Shown here in pieces: positions 52,810-60,508 of a DNA stretch of 64,000 bases. The stretch is from an uncultured Collinsella sp. (GTDB lineage Bacteria > Actinomycetota > Coriobacteriia > Coriobacteriales > Coriobacteriaceae). A model generated the notes under the pieces. That model did no database searches, was not told the DNA's origin, and saw only the letters and a list, made by a program, of their open reading frames with translations. The DNA lies in NCBI GenBank assembly GCA_900542555.1, contig UQNU01000001.1, forward strand, positions 12,647-76,646. The letters are read 5' to 3'. How positions within the stretch are numbered: the stretch's first letter is position 1; each line of letters starts with the position of its first letter. Position numbers and translations under genes: made by a program.

Positions 52810-53817
52810 GTGGCGAACGCCATCGATCAGCTCGCGGACCGCGTGCTCGTACTCGGCCGCCTCACCATCGTCCGCCGCGCCATCACTGCCGTGGCGGTCA
52901 CGATTTCCGCCGTTCTCCAGACATTTCTGATCCAGGCGTTCATTCAGCCCGCCGACTTGCTTCCGAGCGGTCTTACCGGCGTCGCGGTCCTGCTCGATCG
53001 CGTTACTTCGCTGGGCGGCGTTCACATCGATATCTCGCTCGGCATGCTCGCGCTCAACATTCCCGTGGCGCTCCTATGCTGGAGCGGCATTAGCAAGCGC
53101 TTCGTCATCTTCTCGGAGATGCAGGTCGTGCTTTCGTCGCTGTTCCTCAACATCTTTCACTTCGCTCCGTTTTTGGGCGACAAGATCATGCTCATCATTT
53201 TTGGCGGCGTGGTCTCGGGTCTGGGCGCTGCCATCGCGCTTAAGTCCGGCGCATCCACCGGCGGCACCGACTTTATCGCGCTATGGGTTTCCAACCACAC
53301 GGGCAAGACCATCTGGGGCGTCATCTTTGGCTTTAACTGCTTTATCCTGGCGATCTTTGGTTTTATGTTTGGATGGGACAAGGCGGCGTATTCCATCGTG
53401 TTCCAGTTTATTTCGACCAAGACCATCGACAGTTTCTATCGTCGCTACGATCGCGTGACGCTGCAGATCACGACGCGTAAGGCAGACGCGGTCATGACTG
53501 CCTACGTAAACCATTTTCAGCACGGTATTAGCTGCGCCGAGGTCGTCGGTGGATACAGCCGCGAGAAGATGTACCTGCTGCACACCGTTGTCTCGACCTA
53601 TGAGAGCCAGGACATTATTAAGCTGGTGTGCGACGTTGACCCCGGCGCCGTGATCAACGTGTTCCACACGCTCAACTTTGTGGGTGGCTGGTGGGGTGGT
53701 CATGTCGACGAGCCCATGCCCACGGCCGTTCCCGATCCCGACAAGCCCGCACGCATGGTCAGCAGGCAGGCACGCCTCAGCGAACAGGACAGCCTGCAGC
53801 AGGACGACGGCAAGTAA
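52810..53817 (+). CDS. YitT family membrane protein
   Basis: 335-aa protein of the YitT/DUF161 family. Five or six helices (about 20-205) with the signature LLPSGLTGVAVLLDR and GLGAAIALKSGASTGGTDFIA are followed by a cytoplasmic DUF2179 domain (about 215-295; VTLQITTRKADAVMTAYV...GYSREKMYLLHTVVST). The function is unknown; transport of a small molecule and ligand binding by DUF2179 have been suggested. GTG 52810 follows AAAGGA. It has a charged tail of about 40 residues. Confidence 0.92.
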   Translation: MANAIDQLADRVLVLGRLTIVRRAITAVAVTISAVLQTFLIQAFIQPADLLPSGLTGVAVLLDRVTSLGGVHIDISLGMLALNIPVALLCWSGISKRFVIFSEMQVVLSSLFLNIFHFAPFLGDKIMLIIFGGVVSGLGAAIALKSGASTGGTDFIALWVSNHTGKTIWGVIFGFNCFILAIFGFMFGWDKAAYSIVFQFISTKTIDSFYRRYDRVTLQITTRKADAVMTAYVNHFQHGISCAEVVGGYSREKMYLLHTVVSTYESQDIIKLVCDVDPGAVINVFHTLNFVGGWWGGHVDEPMPTAVPDPDKPARMVSRQARLSEQDSLQQDDGK

Positions 53818-53903
53818 GGTTTTTGGCATTTTGCCGGCACGGCGCAACCCATCCGTATGAGCCCCCGAAGGCCTCGTCGTTTTCGGGGCTCTCGTTTGCC
53901 CAG

Positions 53904-53942
53904 ATAAAACCTAGCAAAATGAAGCTGTCGCTTTTTAGTAGG
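53904..53942 (+). repeat. Dispersed stem-loop, family S copy 6 (degenerate)
   Basis: ATAAAACCTAGCAAAATGAA then GCTGTCGCTTTTTAGTAGG; the stem keeps 8 of 10 pairs. It lies about 90 bases before the GntR gene. Confidence 0.65.
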
Positions 53943-53944
53943 GA

Positions 53945-54034
53945 GGGTGTATCGTTTTATCATTATGAGATAATATGAAACTTGACGTTATATACGTATT
54001 AGTTATTTCGATGTTTCGATAAGAGTGATCAGAT
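53945..54034 (+). promoter_or_regulatory. GntR gene promoter region
   Basis: AT-rich stretch with TTGACG (53982-53987) as a possible -35, CGTTATA/ATACGTAT motifs overlapping it (53986-53999), and TAATAT at 53971. The CGTTAT half-site equals those before the PTS operon, suggesting autoregulation by this regulator. Confidence 0.45.
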
Positions 54035-54754
54035 ATGCCAGCGCCCAAAAATGCACCGCTTTACCAGCAGATTTACGACGAAATCAAGGATGCGATCGAG
54101 AAAGGTGTTTATGCACCCAAGGAGCGTATTCCGTCCGAGCTTGAGCTAGCCGAGCAGTACGACGTGAGCCGCATTACGGTGCGCCGCGCCGTCGAGGAGC
54201 TGTGCTCCGATGGCTACCTGGTTAAGCAGCAGGGCCGTGGCACCTTTGTCTCCACGCCGCACATCAATCGCCAGTTTCACGCCTCGACGTTGCAGACGTT
54301 TACCGCGCTGTGTGCCGGCAATGGCATGAAGGCCGGTGCGCACGTGATCGATCGCCAGATTGTGTCGGCGCGCCAAAACGATATGGAGTTCTTTGGCCTG
54401 CAGAAGGATGCGCTGCTGCTGCATATCAAGCGCGTGCGTACGGCCGACGGCGAGCCCATCTTTGAGGAGAACATCTTTGTGCCGTTTGATGCCTACCGCG
54501 AGCTGTTGACGGCCGATCTTGAGGACAAGTCGATTTTTGCCGAGGTCGAGCGTGTTGGCGGAATCCCGATTGTCTCGGTTGGCTACCGCACGGTCGAGGC
54601 CGTTCGTGCCAATACCGAGCAGGCGGCCGAGTTGGGCATTGCTCCGCACGATCCGCTGCTCAACCTGCGTGCCAGCTTTACCGGTCCCAATGGAGAGCCG
54701 GTCCTGATGGGTAAGCAGTACTACGTGGGCAGCCGCTACGTTATGGTGATGTAG
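54035..54754 (+). CDS. GntR/UTRA family transcriptional regulator
   Basis: 239-aa HutC-type regulator. The winged helix (about 5-72; YAPKERIPSELELAEQYDVSRITVRRAVEELCSDGYLVKQQGRGTFV) is followed by a UTRA effector domain (about 90-235) of the chorismate-lyase fold, which usually binds a sugar phosphate or amino sugar phosphate. It is the more distal candidate to control the PTS operon, since CGTTAT-type half-sites occur both before it and before the PTS. Family A copy 3 follows 5 bases after the stop. Confidence 0.92.
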   Translation: MPAPKNAPLYQQIYDEIKDAIEKGVYAPKERIPSELELAEQYDVSRITVRRAVEELCSDGYLVKQQGRGTFVSTPHINRQFHASTLQTFTALCAGNGMKAGAHVIDRQIVSARQNDMEFFGLQKDALLLHIKRVRTADGEPIFEENIFVPFDAYRELLTADLEDKSIFAEVERVGGIPIVSVGYRTVEAVRANTEQAAELGIAPHDPLLNLRASFTGPNGEPVLMGKQYYVGSRYVMVM

Positions 54755-54759
54755 CTCTA

Positions 54760-54908
54760 GTTGCGCGGTTTTCCAAACCGCGCAACGGCTCGACGCTGCA
54801 AGCCCGCCAGAGCGGCAATCTGCCTTTCAACTTCGGCGGCATGACCAGAAGGTCAATGCCGCCTCGTTTCAAGGCACCTTGCTCGCTCTGGCGGGCTTTC
54901 GCTGTCCG
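54760..54908 (+). ncRNA. Candidate structured RNA, family A copy 3 (3' of GntR gene)
   Basis: P1 is 54760-54771 with 54775-54786 (12 bp). P2 is 54800-54814 with 54884-54898 (15 bp). P3 is TGCCTT (54821-54826) with AAGGCA (54871-54876). P4 is 54835-54846 with 54851-54863, loop AGAA. Helix bases differ from copies 1 and 2 with pairing kept, while GACCAGAAGGTC, CGACGCTGC, CAATCTG and TTTCAA-type loops stay the same. Confidence 0.82.
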
Positions 54909-54942
54909 CGCCAAAACATCGGCGTTGCCGGGCCGGCACTTG

Positions 54943-55010
54943 GGGACGTTCCTTTTCTGCCGGCACCTGGGGACACTCCTTAGCCGTTGGGGGCGTTCTT
55001 AAACGACTAG
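54943..55010 (+). repeat. Repeat block R copy 2
   Basis: ACGTTCCTTTTCTGCCGGCA, GGGGACACTCCTTAG and CGTTGGGGGCGTTCTTAAAC match the block after family A copy 2, at a similar distance (about 45 bases) from P2. Confidence 0.65.
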
Positions 55011-55086
55011 TCTGGGCGGCGGCCGTGTGCTGCTGTCCGCGTGGCGGCGTATAATCGGCGGCAGATGACTTGGACGTTAGGAAACC

Positions 55087-57066
55087 ATGACCGATAGCAT
55101 GCAGCAGATGGCGCTCGACACGCTCGGCGCCTATTTTGGCTACACCTCGTTTCGCCCGGGGCAGGACCGCATGGTCGATGCAATCCTTGCCGGTCGCGAT
55201 GCGCTGGGTGTTATGCCCACGGGCGCCGGCAAGTCCATTTGCTACCAGGTGCCCGCGCTCATGCTGTCCGGCATCACCTTTGTGGTGAGTCCGCTGCTGT
55301 CGCTTATGGAGGACCAGACCCGTGCGCTGCTTGCGGCGGGTGCGCGACCCAGCTATCTCAACTCCAGCCTTACCCCGGCTCAGCAAAACACCGTGCTCAA
55401 GCGGGCGTGCGAGGGCCGCTACCAGCTTATGTACGTGGCGCCCGAGCGCCTGCTCGAGCCACGCTTTTTAGCCTTTGCACAGGAGGCCGCGGCCGACGGC
55501 GGCATTGGCGTGCCGCTTGTGGCCATTGACGAGGCCCACTGCGTAAGCCAATGGGGCCAGGATTTCCGCCCCGCTTACCTGCAGATTCGCGAGTTCATCG
55601 ATTCCCTGCCGCAGCGCCCCATCGTGGCGGCCTTTACCGCTACGGCGACCGAGCGCGTGCGCGCGGACATTCAGCAGATGCTCGGCCTGCAAAACCCTGC
55701 GACGGTGGTGACGGGCTTCGATCGCAAGAACCTCTACTTTGGCTGCGAGGAGATGGGCGACAAGGCCAAGGCCGCATGGGTGCGCGACTATGTGATCGCG
55801 CATTCGAGCGAGAGCGGCATCGTGTATTGCTCGACCCGCAAGACGGTCGATGCGCTGGCAGGCGAGCTTGCCGAGGCGCTGGGCCCCAGCGGCATTCGCG
55901 TTGGCCGTTACCATGCCGGCATGGGCAACGACGCTCGCCGCCAAAGCCAGCGCGCCTTTATCGACGACGATATCCAGGTGATGGTTGCCACCAACGCCTT
56001 TGGCATGGGCATCGACAAACCCAACGTGCGCTACGTGATTCACAACAACGTGCCCGAGAGTATCGAGGCCTACTACCAGGAGGCTGGCCGCGCTGGCCGC
56101 GACGGCGACCCGGCCAGCTGCCACTTGCTGTGGAACGGTAACGATTTTCGCATGCGCCGCTTTCTGATCGACCGCGGCGATGCCGCCGATGAGGCACTTG
56201 ACGACGAGCAACGCGCGTGGGCGCTCCAGAATCGATATCGTCTGCTCAGCCAGATGGAGGGCTACTGCAATACCACCGGCTGCCTGCGCGAATACATGCT
56301 GCGCTACTTTGGCGACGAGGCCGCGGCCGAGCATGCCGCGGCCGGTACGGGCGGCACCGCCATGGACGAGGCCGAGGGCTGCGGCAACTGCAGCAATTGC
56401 CTCACGCAGTTCGAGGTCGAGGACGTCACCGACATGGCCCGCGCTGCCGTGCGCTATGTGGCCACGCGTCCCATGCGCTTTGGCAAGTCGCTCATCGCCG
56501 ACGTGCTCCACGGCGGCAATACCGAGCGCATTCGCCAGATGCATCTGGACGAGGACCGCGGCTACGGTGAGCTGTCGAGCGAATCGGTCGGGCGCATCAA
56601 GGACATCATCGGCCAGCTGTGCGGCCGCGGTTATCTGGCAACCTCGCAGGGACAGTACCCGGTCGTGGGGCTGGGCCCGCGCGCCGGCGAGGTCGAGGAC
56701 GAGGCGTTCGCCTTTACCGTTAAGCGTCGCGCGTCCAAGCGCAAGGCTTCGGCCCGTGCCCGCCGTGCGGTGGATTTGCTGCGCGAGGAGGCCGAGCTGG
56801 ATCAGCGCCCGCGCGTGGGTGACGATGCCGAGCTGTTCGAGCGCTTGCGTGCCCTGCGCAAGGAGATCTCGACCGAGCTGGAGATGGCGCCGTACATGGT
56901 CTTTTCTGACAAGGCCCTGCGCGGTCTGTGCCGCCTACGTCCGCAGACGCGCGACGAGCTTATCCAGGTCAACGGCATCGGCGAGAAAAAGGCCGACGCC
57001 TTTGGCGAGCAGTTTATGGCGGCGATTGAAGAGTTTGAGTCCGAGCATGCACGGAATGGAGCATAA
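55087..57066 (+). CDS. recQ: ATP-dependent DNA helicase RecQ
   Basis: 659-aa 3'-5' superfamily 2 helicase for recombination repair. Motif I is MPTGAGKSICYQVPAL, motif II is DEAHCVSQWGQDFRP, motif III is AFTATAT, and motif VI contains QEAGRAGRDG. The zinc site is formed by Cys residues in YCNTTGC and CGNCSNC, followed by the RQC winged helix (about 460-545). A HRDC domain lies at the C-terminus (about 585-655; FSDKALRGLCRLRPQTRDEL). All domains are present and length is normal. ATG 55087 is supported by TTAGGAAA. Confidence 0.96.
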   Translation: MTDSMQQMALDTLGAYFGYTSFRPGQDRMVDAILAGRDALGVMPTGAGKSICYQVPALMLSGITFVVSPLLSLMEDQTRALLAAGARPSYLNSSLTPAQQNTVLKRACEGRYQLMYVAPERLLEPRFLAFAQEAAADGGIGVPLVAIDEAHCVSQWGQDFRPAYLQIREFIDSLPQRPIVAAFTATATERVRADIQQMLGLQNPATVVTGFDRKNLYFGCEEMGDKAKAAWVRDYVIAHSSESGIVYCSTRKTVDALAGELAEALGPSGIRVGRYHAGMGNDARRQSQRAFIDDDIQVMVATNAFGMGIDKPNVRYVIHNNVPESIEAYYQEAGRAGRDGDPASCHLLWNGNDFRMRRFLIDRGDAADEALDDEQRAWALQNRYRLLSQMEGYCNTTGCLREYMLRYFGDEAAAEHAAAGTGGTAMDEAEGCGNCSNCLTQFEVEDVTDMARAAVRYVATRPMRFGKSLIADVLHGGNTERIRQMHLDEDRGYGELSSESVGRIKDIIGQLCGRGYLATSQGQYPVVGLGPRAGEVEDEAFAFTVKRRASKRKASARARRAVDLLREEAELDQRPRVGDDAELFERLRALRKEISTELEMAPYMVFSDKALRGLCRLRPQTRDELIQVNGIGEKKADAFGEQFMAAIEEFESEHARNGA

Positions 57067-57068
57067 CG

Positions 57069-57824
57069 ATGGCATCCGACGATAAAACCGAGCGCACTGA
57101 GGTGTCCGCCGTGCCGCTGTACCAGCAGGTAATGGATGACCTAAAAGGCGAGATCGCGCGTGGCGTGTACGCATCCGGCTCGCGCATTCCTTCCGAGATG
57201 GAGCTCGCGAAGTACTACGGCGTGGGACGCATCACCGTGCGCCGCGCCGTCGAGGAGCTGTCGCGCGCGGGGTATCTCAACCGCCAGCAGGGGAGGGGCA
57301 CGTTTGTGTGTGCGCCCAAGCTCAAGCGCAAGATTCGCCAGAAGGGCGACGTCCAGAGCTTCACCGAGGGTTGTGCCGCCAACGACATGGTGCCGGGTGC
57401 GCGTCTGGTGTCGCGCACGGTGGTTGCGGCGACGCGCGAGGACGCGTCGTTTTTTGGCGTGGAACCCGGCTGCGAGCTCATCGTGGTCGAGCGCGTACGT
57501 ACGGCCGATGGCGTACCCGTCATGCTCGAGAACAACGCCTTTGTGCTGGCCGACCATCCCTATCTGCAGCAGATTGCTGACGAGGACCTCGCCGATAACT
57601 CGATTTTTGCGCTCGTTGCCGAGCACTCGGGCTGCGCGCCGCTCAAGTCCGACCCCTGCACCGTGGAGATTGCGCTTGCCGATGCTCAGGTGGCCCCGCT
57701 GTTGGAGGTGCCGGTCGGCGAGCCGCTCTTTTATATGGAGGCGTACTTTACCGATGAGGACAAGCGGCCCCTGCTGCTCGGTCGTCAAAAGATCGTGGGC
57801 TCGCGCTACGTGTTCGACATCTAA
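57069..57824 (+). CDS. GntR/UTRA family transcriptional regulator (second)
   Basis: 251-aa HutC-type regulator like the one at 54035, with the winged helix at about 15-85 and a UTRA domain at about 100-245. It starts only 2 bases after the recQ stop, with GGAG 8 bases ahead of ATG 57069, so it may be read from the recQ message. It lies just upstream of the second SIS deglycase gene, whose promoter holds direct repeats and a dyad that are the likely targets. Confidence 0.92.
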   Translation: MASDDKTERTEVSAVPLYQQVMDDLKGEIARGVYASGSRIPSEMELAKYYGVGRITVRRAVEELSRAGYLNRQQGRGTFVCAPKLKRKIRQKGDVQSFTEGCAANDMVPGARLVSRTVVAATREDASFFGVEPGCELIVVERVRTADGVPVMLENNAFVLADHPYLQQIADEDLADNSIFALVAEHSGCAPLKSDPCTVEIALADAQVAPLLEVPVGEPLFYMEAYFTDEDKRPLLLGRQKIVGSRYVFDI

Positions 57825-57833
57825 CGTCCACGG

Positions 57834-57914
57834 ATAGAACAACATAGAACAAGTTTGGTGAAATGACTTCACCTGCGACAGCTTGCATGCTATAAATAGG
57901 ACAACATAGAACGA
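57834..57914 (+). promoter_or_regulatory. Promoter and operators of the second SIS deglycase gene
   Basis: -35 TTCACC (57868-57873), 17-base spacer, -10 TATAAA (57891-57896). The -35 is the right half of the dyad GGTGAA-N5-TTCACC (57857-57873). ATAGAACAACATAGAACAA (57834-57852) recurs as ATAGGACAACATAGAACGA (57896-57914), flanking the promoter 62 bases apart, which would allow looping repression. Confidence 0.72.
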
Positions 57915-57968
57915 CCTCAGGTACGAGCTGTCGTCGCTCAAAGCCGTCACACAGGGAGGAACGTCACC

Positions 57969-58937
57969 GTGAACGCACACGATCTGGTTCAGGAAATTAT
58001 CGAGCGCAAGGGTAAGATCGAGAATGTCTTTTGGATCGCCTGCGGCGGTTCGATGATTGACTTGATGCCGGCTAACGAACTGCTCAAGCGCGAGGCCACC
58101 ACGTTTACCTCGACGGTCTACACGGCGCGCGAGTTTTGCCTGATGGCCCCCAAGAGTCTTGGCAAGAAGTCGCTCGTCATCGCCTGCAGCCACAGCGGCA
58201 ACACGCAAGAGGTCGTCGACGGCTGCGAGATGGCGCTGGCCGCCGGTGCCGAGGTCGTTGCCCTCACCGACTGCGAGGGCTCAAAGATCGACAACGGCAA
58301 GTGGACTACCTGGGTCTACCCCTGGGGCGAGGGCGTGTCACAGGCCGAGGTTCCGCAGGGTATCGGCGCTCTGATCGCCGCCGAGCTGCTCGACCAGCAG
58401 GAAGGCTACGAGGCACTCGCCGACATGTACGCCGGCCTTAAGCAGATGGACGCACTGCTGCCCGCTGCCCGCGAGAAGGTCAACGCCGAGCTGGGGGATC
58501 GCTTTGCCGAGCTCTGCCAGCAGCACAAGTTCTTCTATATCCTTGGTTCCGGCCCCAACTTTAGCCAGACCTACGCCATGGCCATCTGCTCGCTCATGGA
58601 GATGCAGTGGCAGCACTGCTGCTATATCCACTCCGGCGAGTATTTCCACGGTCCCTTCGAGGCTACCGAGCCCGGTGTGTTCTACTTTGTGCAGCTCGGA
58701 TCGGGCGAGTGTCGCCCCATGGAGGAGCGCGCGCTGGCGTTCCTCAACACGCATACCGATACGGTTATGGTGCTCGACGCGCTCGAGTACGGCGTGGGCG
58801 ACGTGCCCGCCAGCGTGCGTTCTTACCTGGAGCCGATCTTCTTCTATGCGATGAGCTGCGAGCTGCGCGCCGCTCGCGGCAAGGTCTTCGACCACAGCCC
58901 CGAGGTCCGTCGCTACATGGGCATCGAACAGTACTAG
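57969..58937 (+). CDS. SIS-domain sugar-phosphate deglycase (second)
   Basis: 322-aa protein with two SIS domains (about 20-150 and 185-310), a paralogue-like relative of the protein at 50681 but clearly diverged. Conserved stretches are IACGGSMIDLMPANELL, CSHSGNTQEVVDG and YIHSGEYFHGPFEATEPG. The family cleaves 6-phosphorylated fructosamines or isomerises amino-sugar phosphates. The start is GTG 57969 after GGGAGGA. Bacteria that use glucoselysine and fructoselysine through a mannose-type PTS keep two deglycases of different specificity, which would explain two genes here. It stands alone with its own regulated promoter. Confidence 0.88.
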   Translation: MNAHDLVQEIIERKGKIENVFWIACGGSMIDLMPANELLKREATTFTSTVYTAREFCLMAPKSLGKKSLVIACSHSGNTQEVVDGCEMALAAGAEVVALTDCEGSKIDNGKWTTWVYPWGEGVSQAEVPQGIGALIAAELLDQQEGYEALADMYAGLKQMDALLPAAREKVNAELGDRFAELCQQHKFFYILGSGPNFSQTYAMAICSLMEMQWQHCCYIHSGEYFHGPFEATEPGVFYFVQLGSGECRPMEERALAFLNTHTDTVMVLDALEYGVGDVPASVRSYLEPIFFYAMSCELRAARGKVFDHSPEVRRYMGIEQY

Positions 58938-59034
58938 GTAACGGGGAAAGCGATTTTTCATGATGGGGCTTTCGACAAGCGCGGGCCCCGTTTGCGTTAC
59001 GGCGCCCCTTTCCGTTTGTCGAAAAACGAAGTCA

Positions 59035-59202
59035 AATACTTTTCCTGAGAAGTGAACGACCTATTTTGGACCCCCGAAGCATCGACATTTTTTGGCGCCA
59101 AAATCGCAGGAAAATCTTAATGAAACTGCAGGAAATGGTCCCCATAAAGTGTCGATGCTTCGGGGGCTTGTTTCTGCTCGTTCACTTTTCGGGAAAAGTA
59201 TT
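59035..59202. repeat. 168-bp nested inverted repeat
   Basis: Outer arms 59035-59059 and 59178-59202 pair with 2 mismatches in 25; inner arms CCCCCGAAGCATCGACA (59071-59087) and 59150-59166 pair perfectly over 17 bp. The centre (59088-59149) is AT-rich. The build recalls the 52552 element, including AAGTGA/ACTTTT motifs. Confidence 0.78.
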
Positions 59203-59233
59203 AGACCTAAATCTGCAAGCGTGTCGCGTGAGT

Positions 59234-59276
59234 CAAAAAGCGGGCTGCGCCGGTGGGTTTCCGGCGCGGCCCGCTT
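59234..59276 (-). terminator. Terminator of the lactate/hydroxyacid dehydrogenase gene
   Basis: AGCGGGCTGCGCCGG (59239-59253) pairs with CCGGCGCGGCCCGCT (59261-59275) with one mismatch; the A-run to its left is the U-run on the minus strand. Confidence 0.85.
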
Positions 59277-59319
59277 TACATTGCGTCCGTATGAGCGAGT
59301 TGTCGCATCAACCGGCAGA

Positions 59320-60297
59320 CTACTTGGCGTCGTAGGCCTCGGCGTCCCACCAGTCGAGCTGGGCGATGTTGTCGCGGATGTGCTGGCAGCTCTTGTGGAA
59401 GCCCTCGAACTCGTGCTCGGAAAGGTCCAGCGTGTAGACCTCCTCGACACCCTCGGCACCGATCACGCACGGCAGAGAGGTAAAGATGCCCTCCTCGCCA
59501 TACTGGCCGGTCATAAGCGTAGAGGCCGAAAGCACGGCGTGCTCGTTGTGCAGCACGGCGGCACAGACGCGCGCTGCGGAGTTGGCGACGGCGTACTCGG
59601 TGCACTGCTTGCCGGCGTAGGTCACATAGCCGCCCTTGCGCGCGAGCTCCTCGACCTCCATGTGGTCGAAGGCATACTTGTCGGGGTTCTCGGCTTGAAG
59701 TTCGGTGAGGCTCTTGCCGGCGATGGTTGCGGACTTGAAGGCGGCCAGCTGGCTAAAGCCGTGCTCGCCGATCATGTAGGCGTCAATGGACTTGGGGCTC
59801 ACACCGACCTTCTTGGAGATCTCGGTGCGCAAGCGGGCGGAATCCAGGCCGCAGCCCGAGCCGATGATCTTCTTGGGATCGTAGCCGGTCAGGTGCCACA
59901 GCTCGGTGCACACGACGTCGCAGGGGTTGGAGATGCTTACGAAGATGCCGTCGAAGCCGGCGTCGACGATGCGTTTGGCAAAGGTGCGGGCGGCGTCGGT
60001 GGTAAAGAACAGCTCACCGTCGCGGTTACCAGCGGCCAGCGCGACCTTGCCGGCAGCGTTGACGATGACGTCGCAGCAGGCCAGCTCCTCGTAGTGGTCG
60101 TAGCAGTTGACGATCTTGGTGTTATACGGGACAAACGAAAGGGAGTCGCGCAGGTCCTGGACCTCGGACGTCACCTTGGCCTCGTTGATATCGCACAGGT
60201 ACAGCTCGTCGGCAATGCCCTGCATGAGTAGGCTGTTGGCGACATGTGCTCCTACGTGGCCCTGGCCGACCACACCGATCTTACACGTCTGGTACAT
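59320..60297 (-). CDS. L-lactate/L-2-hydroxyacid dehydrogenase
   Basis: 325-aa NAD-dependent enzyme of the lactate/malate dehydrogenase family. The dinucleotide motif is VVGQGHVGAHVANSL, the catalytic Asp/Arg pair is in GLDSARLR and the catalytic His in MIGEHGFSQL. The substrate loop is NAAGKVALAAGNRDGEL, without the usual RxxxGE(S/T)R of lactate dehydrogenase or the RKPGMTR of malate dehydrogenase, so a bulkier 2-oxoacid substrate, as in L-2-hydroxyisocaproate dehydrogenase, is possible. ATG 60297 follows AAAGGA; a longer open frame exists but lacks a site. A family T repeat lies upstream. Confidence 0.88.
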   Translation of the reverse strand: MYQTCKIGVVGQGHVGAHVANSLLMQGIADELYLCDINEAKVTSEVQDLRDSLSFVPYNTKIVNCYDHYEELACCDVIVNAAGKVALAAGNRDGELFFTTDAARTFAKRIVDAGFDGIFVSISNPCDVVCTELWHLTGYDPKKIIGSGCGLDSARLRTEISKKVGVSPKSIDAYMIGEHGFSQLAAFKSATIAGKSLTELQAENPDKYAFDHMEVEELARKGGYVTYAGKQCTEYAVANSAARVCAAVLHNEHAVLSASTLMTGQYGEEGIFTSLPCVIGAEGVEEVYTLDLSEHEFEGFHKSCQHIRDNIAQLDWWDAEAYDAK

Positions 60298-60373
60298 ATA
60301 TGTATCCTTTCGGCCGAGTTTTTCGCGTCGAACCATTGTATCGTCCAGCTGCCACTTTGCTAGACTAAAGCGC

Positions 60374-60406
60374 CGTAGATTTTTGGCACATGCCTTAATC
60401 TCTACT
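60374..60406 (-). repeat. Family T repeat copy 3
   Basis: CGTAGATTTTTGGCACATGC then CTTAATCTCTAC. It can fold with GTAGAT/ATCTCTAC arms. It lies between the divergent dehydrogenase and metA genes. Confidence 0.55.
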
Positions 60407-60508
60407 TTTGGAGTGATTTGGGCCGCTGACGGCATCGCTGGGCGATGTGCTCGCGCGGATGGGGCCGCTCGTTGTACCATAGCTGCAACTGACTCGTAAG
60501 GAGCATCC

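Larger units (their letters stand above)
54755..55086. other. 332-bp region between GntR gene and recQ
   Basis: It is occupied by family A copy 3 (54760-54908) and repeat block R copy 2 (about 54943-55010); about 65 bases with a possible promoter remain before recQ. Confidence 0.7.
58938..59319. other. 382-bp region between the second SIS gene and the dehydrogenase gene
   Basis: It holds the large inverted repeat 59035-59202 and the minus-strand terminator 59234-59276. The two genes converge here. No coding sequence is apparent. Confidence 0.7.

Noticed and set aside
60407..60508. SAM riboswitch before metA
   Set aside because: No SAM-I or SAM-II core elements could be recognised in the leader; only the family T repeat is present.
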